Assembly: GCA_017645765.1 (NCBI GenBank)
Contig: JAGCNV010000097.1
Location: 36,508-100,507 of the forward strand
Origin: a bacterium
GTDB lineage: Bacteria > UBP6 > UBA1177
DNA: 64,000 bases
Reading direction: 5' to 3'
Under the pieces are notes generated by a model. The model had not been told where the DNA came from, made no database searches, and was given only the letters and a program-made list of their open reading frames with translations. The position numbers and the translations under genes were made by a program. Of the stretch, positions 44,701 through 55,347 are shown one piece after another (the stretch's first letter is position 1; the number at the start of each line of letters is the position of its first letter).

Positions 44701-44729
44701 TTGCCGATGTGACTTTATTCCGCTATAAC
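44701..44729 (+). promoter_or_regulatory. Promoter of the POT-like transporter gene
   Basis: TTGCCG (44701-44706), a 17-base spacer and TATAAC (44724-44729). The AAAAATCTTGCC leading into it also occurs at the promoter at 42276-42316. Confidence 0.45.
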
Positions 44730-44760
44730 GCTAAAGATTTGTTTTTATTGCGAGGTTGAT

Positions 44761-46254
44761 ATGAGTTTCAAATCCCAGGTTACAGGATTTCAGAGAAATT
44801 TCTGGATCGCCAACATCATGGAGATGTTCGAGCGTCTGGCGTTTTTCTCGGTGCGTGCAGTCCTTCCGCTCTGGATGATAGCGACTGCCGACAAACACGG
44901 TCTCGGACTTACTTTCACTGAAAAAGGGCTCATTTTCGGTGTCTGGGCTGCGTGTCAGAGCCTTATCCCGATGTTGAGCGGCTCTTTTGCCAACTATCTG
45001 GGCTACCGTAAAAGTCTTTACATCGCTTTTACGACCAATGTTTTCGGCTACATTTTAATGGCGAATGCGGCTGGTTTCTGGAGCATGATGGTCGCTGGCA
45101 TCGCTGTCGGAACGGGAACCGCCATTTTCAAGCCGCCGATTCAGGGAACGGTTGCAAGCTCGGTAACTGAGGAAAACAGCTCTGTCGGATACGGCATTTT
45201 CTACTGGGTCGTCAACATCGGAGGTCTTCTTGCCCCGATCATGGCAAGTACTCTGCGCGGAAACGATACCGACGGCTACACCTGGAGCTACGTTTTCTAC
45301 GCGGCGGCGATAGTTACTGCCTGCAACTACATTCCGGCAACTTTCTTTTTCAAAGAACCCGATAAATTAAAAGCTACAAAGTCCGCAAAAGATGCGCTCA
45401 ACGACACCTGGACCGCGCTGAAAGACAAGGATTTCATGATTTTCCTGCTTATTTTCAGCGGTTTCTGGCTCATGTTCATGCAGCTTTGGGATCTTTACCC
45501 GAATTTCATCGACCAGTGGACCGACAGCCGCGCTCTGGCGAAGATCCTTCCTTCGTTCATGACCGATAACGGCAGCGTCAAAGCCGAGCAGTTCATAAAC
45601 ATAAATTCGCTCTGCATCGTCCTTTTTGTCGTTCCGTGGAGCGTGGTCACCGGCAAATTCCCGCGCCTTGTCGCAATAACCGCCGGAATATGCCTCACGA
45701 CTATAGCTTTTTTCTGTGCCGGAATCACAATGGCGGGTGTTGTCACCGCGATCTGCATAGCGTTTTTCAGCCTGGGAGAGATGACCTGCTCGCCCAAATT
45801 CAGCGAATACATCGGAGTCAACGCACCTGCTGACAAAAAAGCTCTTTACATGGGACTTTCGAATATTCCTTTCGCAGTCGGCTGGATCGTCGGAAACGTC
45901 GTTTCGGGCCCGCTTTACGACGCTTTCGCGAACAAACTTCAGATAACGAAGCAGTATCTTCTGGAAGTCAAAAAGGTCCCGCTTGAAACTCTTGTAAAAG
46001 TTGTCGACGACTACAAAGCTGCAAATCCTGACAACCTTCTGCCTGAAACTATTGCGAAAATGAACATCGACACATTCGATTTCTTCCCGTATTTTCAGGA
46101 ACTTACAGGACTTGACAAGTATGCCGCCAACCAGCTTCTCTGGGACGCTTACGCTCCGTGGAAAATCTGGATTGTCCTCTCTTCTTTCGGCGTTCTCTCG
46201 ATTGCCGCAATGCTTCTTTACAATCGTCATAAAAGCAAAATAAACGCAAAATAG
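44761..46254 (+). CDS. MFS transporter of the peptide (POT/PTR)-like group
   Basis: A 497-residue inner-membrane protein with about 12-14 transmembrane helices. The opening NIMEMFERLAFFSVRAVLPL resembles the POT first helix (ExxERFxYYG), and YWVVNIGGLLAPI resembles the POT helix 4 region (the family has FY...N.G). Cytoplasmic loop GYRKSLYI is MFS motif A-like. A ~75-residue soluble stretch lies near the C-terminus (between about 385 and 460). Proton-coupled di/tripeptide uptake is likely but the E-x-x-E-R motif is shifted, so the substrate is uncertain. Confidence 0.78.
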   Translation: MSFKSQVTGFQRNFWIANIMEMFERLAFFSVRAVLPLWMIATADKHGLGLTFTEKGLIFGVWAACQSLIPMLSGSFANYLGYRKSLYIAFTTNVFGYILMANAAGFWSMMVAGIAVGTGTAIFKPPIQGTVASSVTEENSSVGYGIFYWVVNIGGLLAPIMASTLRGNDTDGYTWSYVFYAAAIVTACNYIPATFFFKEPDKLKATKSAKDALNDTWTALKDKDFMIFLLIFSGFWLMFMQLWDLYPNFIDQWTDSRALAKILPSFMTDNGSVKAEQFININSLCIVLFVVPWSVVTGKFPRLVAITAGICLTTIAFFCAGITMAGVVTAICIAFFSLGEMTCSPKFSEYIGVNAPADKKALYMGLSNIPFAVGWIVGNVVSGPLYDAFANKLQITKQYLLEVKKVPLETLVKVVDDYKAANPDNLLPETIAKMNIDTFDFFPYFQELTGLDKYAANQLLWDAYAPWKIWIVLSSFGVLSIAAMLLYNRHKSKINAK

Positions 46255-46332
46255 GCGGCAAAAACACTGGAAAACTGTTTCCGTTTGTGGTAAGAAAAAA
46301 AGGTTTTTGTTGAAATGAAAACGGAGTAAAAA

Positions 46333-47547
46333 ATGGAGATAAGAGTTACCCTGGAAGACATTTTTAAGGGTGATATTTCAAAAATAAAGACCAGCATCGA
46401 CAAGATTGCCCCCGACAGCAGGCTTTCTGCCGAAAACGAAAACAATATCTCTATAAAATTCGGTGAATTAAAATCGTTCGAACTCGCTGTCAAGCTACAG
46501 GAACCGGCATGCAAGGCGTGGTTTAGAAAACTTGATTCCGAATATCCTTACCTTCCGTTTTTTCTTAACAAACAGTCGAAAACTTTGATGTTTTTCATCA
46601 TGGGGAACACCAAATTCTCTATAGACGAGCACAACAATGTCTGTTTCGACGAAATGTCCAAGCAGCAGTATCTCAGCGCGAAAAAATCTTCGATCAAAGC
46701 TTTCTGCCTCACTCACAATATCGACCCGAAACCGGCGACGCGCAACCTGCTCTCTTTTGAACCGGTACAGTCGAAACCGGCAAACGTAAAAATCATCAAA
46801 ATACAGGATTATCTTAATAAATTCGGTGCAATAACCACTTTCGACGAGCACAGGGAACTTGTTACGTGGCTTCTTGCCGATCAAGTTCCGCCTTCGATAA
46901 AGATCCTGCTTTGCTCTTGCATACAGAACTGTCCGCAGCCGTTTTTCGACATTATTATCGAATACAGCGGAGTCCGCACGGAATACATCTCAAAAATCAT
47001 CCCGTCCAAAAAAGATGTTGAAGAATTCTGCCAGGCGAAATCCACGATAAAAATCACTTTTGTATTCAAAGACGGCGACAGTCACCAGTCGTGGAATCTG
47101 GATCATCCGTTTGTGTGTATGGAACCGGCGGAACTTGAGAAAAAACGAAATGAGCTGATACCTTCTCCTGAAGAAGAAGCTCCGCAGGATGAAAGCACTC
47201 CGGAAAAACCTGAAATACCGGAGAGTGAACCTGAGAATCACAAAGAAGCGGAGGAACCAAAAGAGAACGACTCCTCCGCAGAGAATCAGCCGCAGCAGGA
47301 AATCAAAGAAGAACCGGCAAAAGAAACCAAGGCTGAAGTCGCAAAGAAGGAAGAAGCTGACGAACCTGAAGAAATCATCCCGCAGAATGAAACTCCTGAA
47401 GAAACTATAGCGAGATTGACTAAGAAAGTTCATGATCTTCAGGAAAAAATAAAACAGAAAAACAACCTGATAGAAGATTTGGAACGTGCGCTGAACGAAC
47501 GGCAGCGTTCGAAAATCGTGACCTTTTTAAAAGGATTGTTCAAGTGA
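46333..47547 (+). CDS. Uncharacterised protein with Pro/Glu-rich linker and C-terminal coiled coil
   Basis: A 404-residue protein I do not recognise. Residues 1-~270 look globular and cytosolic (no signal peptide). Residues ~275-355 are a low-complexity Glu/Pro/Lys linker (EKPEIPESEPENHKEAEEP). Residues ~357-393 form a coiled coil (TIARLTKKVHDLQEKIKQ), and the end is basic (SKIVTFLKGLFK), possibly membrane-binding. GGAG precedes the ATG. It overlaps the next GTG start by four bases, so it is coupled to the metallo-hydrolase. Confidence 0.7.
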   Translation: MEIRVTLEDIFKGDISKIKTSIDKIAPDSRLSAENENNISIKFGELKSFELAVKLQEPACKAWFRKLDSEYPYLPFFLNKQSKTLMFFIMGNTKFSIDEHNNVCFDEMSKQQYLSAKKSSIKAFCLTHNIDPKPATRNLLSFEPVQSKPANVKIIKIQDYLNKFGAITTFDEHRELVTWLLADQVPPSIKILLCSCIQNCPQPFFDIIIEYSGVRTEYISKIIPSKKDVEEFCQAKSTIKITFVFKDGDSHQSWNLDHPFVCMEPAELEKKRNELIPSPEEEAPQDESTPEKPEIPESEPENHKEAEEPKENDSSAENQPQQEIKEEPAKETKAEVAKKEEADEPEEIIPQNETPEETIARLTKKVHDLQEKIKQKNNLIEDLERALNERQRSKIVTFLKGLFK

Positions 47548-48305
47548 CGACTGTAATTTTCAACGGCAACGGCTCATCGACAGGAGTTCCGCAGCTTTTC
47601 TGCGACTGCGATATCTGCAAACTGACCGACGAACGCAACCGCCGCACGAGATTTTCGATGACTCTTATAGAAGAAGAGACTGTTTTGCAGATCGACTTCC
47701 CCTACGAAATCAGGCAGCAGCTTCTGAAATCAAAGGTTTCTCACATTGATGCAGGCTGGCTGACGCACGCCCACAGCGACCACTTCGCCGGAATCGATGA
47801 CCTGAGGATGGCTTCATTCAGAAACGGCGAACCGTTGCCCTTCTTTTTGAGCCGTGAAACTTTTGAAATCGCTCAAAAGCGTTTCCCCTATCTTTTTTTC
47901 GAAAACGAATATCTGCCTCGACCTTTCTTGAAGCCTGTTTTCGTTGAAAAAGAACCTGTTTCATTCAAAAATCTGACGATCATACCGATACGTCACAAAC
48001 ACGGTGAAACTGTCGTCACAAGCCTGCGCTTCAAGGATTTCGCCCTTCTCGCTGACATAAATTCGATAGAACCTGAAGAACTCGACAAAGTTAAAGGGGT
48101 GAAAATCCTCGCTATTTCCTCAACCGTCCATAAAAAACATCCCACTCACTTCAGCTTTGAGGAAATTCTCGACCTGATAAAGTATATTTCGCCCGAAAAA
48201 GCATATCTCACCCACATGAACCATACTTTCGACTATTCTGAAACTTTGAAACTATTGCCCGAAAACACAGTTCCTGCCGTTGACGGCATGAAAATAGAGT
48301 TTTAA
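47544..48305 (+). CDS. Metallo-beta-lactamase-fold hydrolase (PhnP-like)
   Basis: A 253-residue MBL-fold enzyme starting at GTG, inside the stop of the preceding gene. It has the PhnP-type opening GNGSSTGVPQ and a Cys pair (CDCDIC) that may bind a structural zinc. The metal motif is THAHSDHFAGIDDLR, with RHKHGE and the closing His in LTHMNHTF. PhnP cleaves cyclic phosphodiesters; many relatives have unknown substrates. The usual Asp in LADIN-like strand VKDFALLADIN is present. No phosphonate genes are nearby. Confidence 0.85.
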   Translation: MTTVIFNGNGSSTGVPQLFCDCDICKLTDERNRRTRFSMTLIEEETVLQIDFPYEIRQQLLKSKVSHIDAGWLTHAHSDHFAGIDDLRMASFRNGEPLPFFLSRETFEIAQKRFPYLFFENEYLPRPFLKPVFVEKEPVSFKNLTIIPIRHKHGETVVTSLRFKDFALLADINSIEPEELDKVKGVKILAISSTVHKKHPTHFSFEEILDLIKYISPEKAYLTHMNHTFDYSETLKLLPENTVPAVDGMKIEF

Positions 48306-48324
48306 CTTGAAAAGAGGTGGAAAA

Positions 48325-48810
48325 ATGAAAAAAATCGCATTGCTTTTCGTTTGTATCGTTTTCAGTTTTCTTTTTGTTTCTGCGGAAAACGCAGCCCCGG
48401 CACAGAAACCGGCTGCACAAAAAACTTTGCAGTGGTCAAAAAAACCCAGATTCTACTCTACATGGACAGCTGCCAACGAATATTGCACCAACCTTGACGA
48501 AGACGGTCACAAAGACTGGAGACTGCCGACCATCGACGACTGGCGCTCGATAGTTGAAAAATGTCCCGAAACCGCAACGGGCGGAAAATGCGAAATCAGC
48601 GAAAAAAACGGGAAACTCACGATGGACAGCTACAACAAACAGGATTGCCGCGGCTGCCGTAAAGGAGGTACAACTCTGGGCGGTAAAGGATGGTTCTGGT
48701 CTTCATCACAGAGACCAGACACCGACCATTACTGGGTAATCAGCCTCAATAATGCAAGGATTTCCGAGGCAAAAATGAATGTTCCATACAACGTTTTCTG
48801 CGTCAGATAA
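48325..48810 (+). CDS. Secreted DUF1566-domain protein
   Basis: A 161-residue exported protein with signal MKKIALLFVCIVFSFLFVSA and a Cys-rich DUF1566-type (Lcl-like) domain: KDWRLPTIDDWRS, then GKGWFWSSS and YWVISLNNARI. I begin at 48325 where GAGGTGG lies upstream; a TTG at 48307 is possible but weak. It is a short relative of the C-terminal domain of the frameshifted gene at 42422-43455 and serves as its intact reference. Such domains are found on the bacterial surface; ligand unknown. Confidence 0.82.
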   Translation: MKKIALLFVCIVFSFLFVSAENAAPAQKPAAQKTLQWSKKPRFYSTWTAANEYCTNLDEDGHKDWRLPTIDDWRSIVEKCPETATGGKCEISEKNGKLTMDSYNKQDCRGCRKGGTTLGGKGWFWSSSQRPDTDHYWVISLNNARISEAKMNVPYNVFCVR

Positions 48811-48847
48811 ATTCCGGGCACAAAGTGTGCCGAATTAGAGGTTTCGC

Positions 48848-49678
48848 ATGCTGAACTGGCTTTCTTCCGGGGTTATAGATATCACGGGATATATTACCCC
48901 GATTCTTTTTTTATTGGATGTTCTGGTCTGGTTTCTGCTGGTAAAAAAAGAAACGAATATCAAAAAAAATGTAAAAATTTTGGTGAAAATCGGCATTTTT
49001 TCGTTGCTCGGAGCTGCTGTCGCGCCGCTTTTGATCATCGTGGTTTCCGGCAAACTGTTTCCGTTTTTGTCAGCAGCAGGCAAGCTGATCCAAAAAATAA
49101 ACAGTTTTGCCATGCTGAAAACCGCACTGGCTATTGCGTTCAGAGGTTTCTCGATAACAGGCGGCATACTTATTCTTTCAATTGTTCTTCTGTTTACTTT
49201 GAAAGATGCGAAAAAACTGACTTTTGCGATTCTTTATCCGTTTCCGCTTTTCGCGGCACTCACAAGAATCAACTGTTTCCTTAAAGGGTGCTGCTTCGGG
49301 AAACTTTATGAAGGAATCTTTGCAATAAAATATCCGCCGGCAAGCTTTGCATCAAGGCAGCATTATGCCCAATCGCTGCTTCCGTCGCGCTATGTGCCGT
49401 CGTGTCCCGTTCATCCGACACAGCTTTACATCGTTTTTTCGATGCTGATGCTTTTTATCGGGGTTGTTTTAATGAAAAAATTCAAGATGAAAAAGAACAT
49501 CATCGCGGGAACAGTTCTTGCCGGTTACGGATTTTTTAATTTCTTTATAGAACTTTCCCGTGAAGAACCGCTTGTCTTCAATTTCATAACGATGGGACAA
49601 ACTATGGAAATCATTCTCGTTTTCTTAGGTTTTTATCTTATTTTCAAAACCAAGGAAGAAGATATTTCGGAAAGTTAA
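48848..49678 (+). CDS. Lgt-like prolipoprotein diacylglyceryl transferase family membrane protein
   Basis: A 276-residue protein with about seven transmembrane helices and the Lgt core GFSITGGIL, RINCFLKGCCFGK and HPTQLY. The family moves diacylglycerol to the lipobox Cys. Several positions differ from classical Lgt: the His of the GG motif (FHGG) is Thr, and the NFxNGE motif reads CFLKGCC. It may be a divergent Lgt, as anaerobes often have, or a paralogue with another substrate. The lipoproteins in this window need an Lgt, which may lie elsewhere. Confidence 0.72.
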   Translation: MLNWLSSGVIDITGYITPILFLLDVLVWFLLVKKETNIKKNVKILVKIGIFSLLGAAVAPLLIIVVSGKLFPFLSAAGKLIQKINSFAMLKTALAIAFRGFSITGGILILSIVLLFTLKDAKKLTFAILYPFPLFAALTRINCFLKGCCFGKLYEGIFAIKYPPASFASRQHYAQSLLPSRYVPSCPVHPTQLYIVFSMLMLFIGVVLMKKFKMKKNIIAGTVLAGYGFFNFFIELSREEPLVFNFITMGQTMEIILVFLGFYLIFKTKEEDISES

Positions 49679-49685
49679 AAATTAA

Positions 49686-52366
<2,681 letters not shown>

Positions 52367-52387
52367 TTCAGAAAACCTTACACCGGA

Positions 52388-55180
52388 CTAATCCTGTTTT
52401 TTACCGGACAACACTTCCGCCAGCACTTTTTTCATCAGTGCGACATCAACTGGTTTTGCAATGTGCGCCTGCATTCCTGCTTCTTTTGCCGCTTTGACAT
52501 CTTCGGCAAATGCGTTTGCGGTCATTGCTACAATGGGGATTGATGCGAGAGCCTTGTTTTCAAGTGTGCGGATCGCTTTTGTCGCTTCGTATCCGTCCAT
52601 GACGGGCATCTGGATATCCATGAGAATGATGTCGTAGTATCCTGCTTCTGAAGCCGAAACCATATCGAGTGCGATCTTTCCGTTTACTGCTGTTTCGACG
52701 ATGAAACCGTTCTGCAGAAGGATCATTTTCGCGATCTCCATGTTTATCGTGTTGTCTTCGACTAGAAGGACCCGTTTGCCGGTAAAATCGACAGGTTTGT
52801 CCGATGTTCCGGCTTTTGAAAATTCGCTTCTTCTGATCTCGTCTTCGTTTGCGAGTTTGAATTTGAGCCTGATTATCATTTCGGTGCCGCTGCCGGGAGA
52901 TGTGAGGACTTCTATCGTTCCGCCCATGAGATCGACGATGCTTTTGGTTATCGCGAGACCTAATCCTGTCCCTTCGATGCCGCTCTGGGTCGAAGTCCGC
53001 TCGCGTTCAAAGGCTGTGAATATCTTTTCGACGAACTCTTTCGACATGCCGATCCCGGTGTCGCCGATGCGCATTTCGTAGGAGCCGTAACCCTCTTTTT
53101 CGCTCACTGTTTCATAGAGGACTGCTGTGACTCTGCCGCCTGACGGAGTGAATTTCAGCGAGTTGCTTACGACGTTGAGAAGTATGCGGAGAACGTTCTT
53201 TCTGTCACACCAGACATAGCTGTCGCGGACCTGCGATGTGTGGACCGAAAAATCGATCCCTTTTTCCTTCATCTGCTCTCCGAAGAGCGAACGGATCTCG
53301 TCGAAAATCATGCACAGGTCTACCGGCACGAATTCAAGTTCGATCTTTCTGTTTTCGATGCGGCTCATCTCGAGAATGTCGTTGATCAGGGTAAGGAGAT
53401 GGTGGCTCGATGTGCCTATTTTCGAAAGATAACTGTGCAGAACTTCCGGATCTTTCTCGGTCATGGCAAGGTTCGTATAGCCGATTATCGCATTCATCGG
53501 AGTGCGGATGTCGTGCGACATGTTGAAGAGAAAGCGACTTTTCGCCAGGCTGCTTTCGACTGCGCGTATTTTTTCGCGCTCGACCGCCTCATGTTTTTTT
53601 CTGACGAGATCCTGGATATACATCATTATTGCAAGGCCTGCGAAAATTATGAGGATGAGGACAACGCCGCTTGTTGTGACCGCTTTCTGCACGGTTTCTC
53701 CGTTTCCATCCGCAATATGTTTTGCCGCCCACATCAGCGAGGAGTAGATAAGAAGCGAAAAAAGGACGATGCCCGAAACAGACATTCCGCTGAACTCTGC
53801 CAGAGTGCTCTCCTTCAGAGTCCGCCAGTAGAAAATGAAACCGAGGAGGCACCAGAGCGCAAGCAGCAGGAACGCTTCGCTTCCCATCGCCTCGAGAGCC
53901 GACAGGCGGGGAACGATCTGGACAACAACAAGAACTGCCGAAATAGCAGCTCCTGCAAAGCCTGCGAAAACGACCCTTTTTCTGTTTTCGGCTTTAGCAA
54001 GCTTGTATGCCGCAGCGGAAGTGTAGCCGAAACCGACTACTGCGCCGAAAGAGGTGAGATCGACGAACCAGTTGAGGGTGTTGCGCCCCAGAAGCGAAAG
54101 GGATATCGATATCACCATGATGAAAAGGATCGTGAAGGTCGTTCCTGAGAATTTTTTTGAAAGAATGTGGTCTTCAGCCATTGTCGAAAGTATGCGCAGA
54201 GCCGCTCTGTAAGCGCCGATAATGCCCGTGAAAATCGCGGCGAGAGCGGTTATCGTGATAATGACAAGCCCCGCTTTGCCCATGTATGCCGAAGCCGCGT
54301 TGAAAGTAGGGACAGCCGAAAGTCCGCTCAGGTTGCCGAGATTTGAAATGTAGTCTCTCCACGAAGTGTAGCCGTCGGGGACGAAAGAGACTCCGACAAC
54401 CGCCATTGCCGTATAGATAAAGCCTGCGACGATTATCGCAAAGAAAAGTATCTTTTTCGTGTCTTTAAGCGGAAACTTGAAGTGCGCCGTGTCGAAAGCT
54501 GTGGCATCAAAGCCGACAAAAGCCCACGGAGCGAGGATCACGATCGTGAAAATCCCGTATAATCCGCTGATGTCACCTGTTCCGAAGGAGGTGAGAGCAC
54601 TCCATTCGAAAGCGTGAGGAATGCACACCGCGCTGATCACAAGCGCTCCGGCAAACATGACGACCGCTAAAACAGTGAAAAGTTTCTGTATAAATTTTTT
54701 TGCTTTGACAAGAAGGAATCCGATCCCCGCGAAAGCAAGGACGGAAGCGGCTACTTCGGCTATGTAAATGTCGTGTCCCGCGACAGAGTAGCTCCACGAA
54801 TTTTTCACGAGGGGTGCCATCGTTATTCTCGCTACGACAAAAAGCGCTGTCCCATTGAGAAAGACGATCGTCATGTAGGAAAGGCACAGGAACCACGATG
54901 AAATGAAGGCGTGGTCGCGTCCGAAAGCCTCTTTCGTGAAGGTGTAGACGCCGCCGGTTTTCGGGCTGCGTTCCATAAGATAGGCGAAGTTTGTGCCGAT
55001 GACAAGCATAATGAGAGTGCTTGCGGCCATTGCGATGATCGTGCCCAAAGGCCCTGCGACCGGCAGAAAGAACGTTCCCGGCATGACAAAAGCGCCCCAG
55101 CCGACCATTATTCCCAGCGCCATCGACCAGACATCGAGCCGTGAAAGATATTTATCTAAAATTTTTCCTTTGTGTGTCAT
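52388..55180 (-). CDS. Amino-acid permease (APC) fused to hybrid histidine kinase
   Basis: A 930-residue fusion. Residues ~10-430 are an APC-superfamily permease of ~12 helices (LGIMVGWGAFVMPGTFF, LMERSPKTGGVYTFTKEAFG, PWAFVGFDATAFD). Further helices run to ~515, then a HisKA domain with the phospho-His near residue 555 (MSHDIRTPMNA), a HATPase (NVVSNSLKFTPSGG, IGDTGIGMS, GTGLGLAITKS) and a receiver with Asp near 856 (LMDIQMPVMDGYEA). I start at 55180, where GGAG lies six bases upstream. The fusion suggests the permease domain senses or transports an amino acid and drives the kinase. No output regulator is adjacent; the receiver may pass phosphate onward. Confidence 0.92.
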   Translation of the reverse strand: MTHKGKILDKYLSRLDVWSMALGIMVGWGAFVMPGTFFLPVAGPLGTIIAMAASTLIMLVIGTNFAYLMERSPKTGGVYTFTKEAFGRDHAFISSWFLCLSYMTIVFLNGTALFVVARITMAPLVKNSWSYSVAGHDIYIAEVAASVLAFAGIGFLLVKAKKFIQKLFTVLAVVMFAGALVISAVCIPHAFEWSALTSFGTGDISGLYGIFTIVILAPWAFVGFDATAFDTAHFKFPLKDTKKILFFAIIVAGFIYTAMAVVGVSFVPDGYTSWRDYISNLGNLSGLSAVPTFNAASAYMGKAGLVIITITALAAIFTGIIGAYRAALRILSTMAEDHILSKKFSGTTFTILFIMVISISLSLLGRNTLNWFVDLTSFGAVVGFGYTSAAAYKLAKAENRKRVVFAGFAGAAISAVLVVVQIVPRLSALEAMGSEAFLLLALWCLLGFIFYWRTLKESTLAEFSGMSVSGIVLFSLLIYSSLMWAAKHIADGNGETVQKAVTTSGVVLILIIFAGLAIMMYIQDLVRKKHEAVEREKIRAVESSLAKSRFLFNMSHDIRTPMNAIIGYTNLAMTEKDPEVLHSYLSKIGTSSHHLLTLINDILEMSRIENRKIELEFVPVDLCMIFDEIRSLFGEQMKEKGIDFSVHTSQVRDSYVWCDRKNVLRILLNVVSNSLKFTPSGGRVTAVLYETVSEKEGYGSYEMRIGDTGIGMSKEFVEKIFTAFERERTSTQSGIEGTGLGLAITKSIVDLMGGTIEVLTSPGSGTEMIIRLKFKLANEDEIRRSEFSKAGTSDKPVDFTGKRVLLVEDNTINMEIAKMILLQNGFIVETAVNGKIALDMVSASEAGYYDIILMDIQMPVMDGYEATKAIRTLENKALASIPIVAMTANAFAEDVKAAKEAGMQAHIAKPVDVALMKKVLAEVLSGKKQD

Positions 55181-55347
55181 AAGTAACTCCGCGTATATCA
55201 GCAAAAGCCCAAAAATCCGACGATATTACTTTAACAATCAATAATATCAAAGTTTTTCCTTGTAAAACGGCTGTGTCAAAATGTTCAGGCCGGCGAATTT
55301 CGGAGATCGAAACAAGTGAGCTGACAAGTTTCAGAGCTTAAAAAGTA

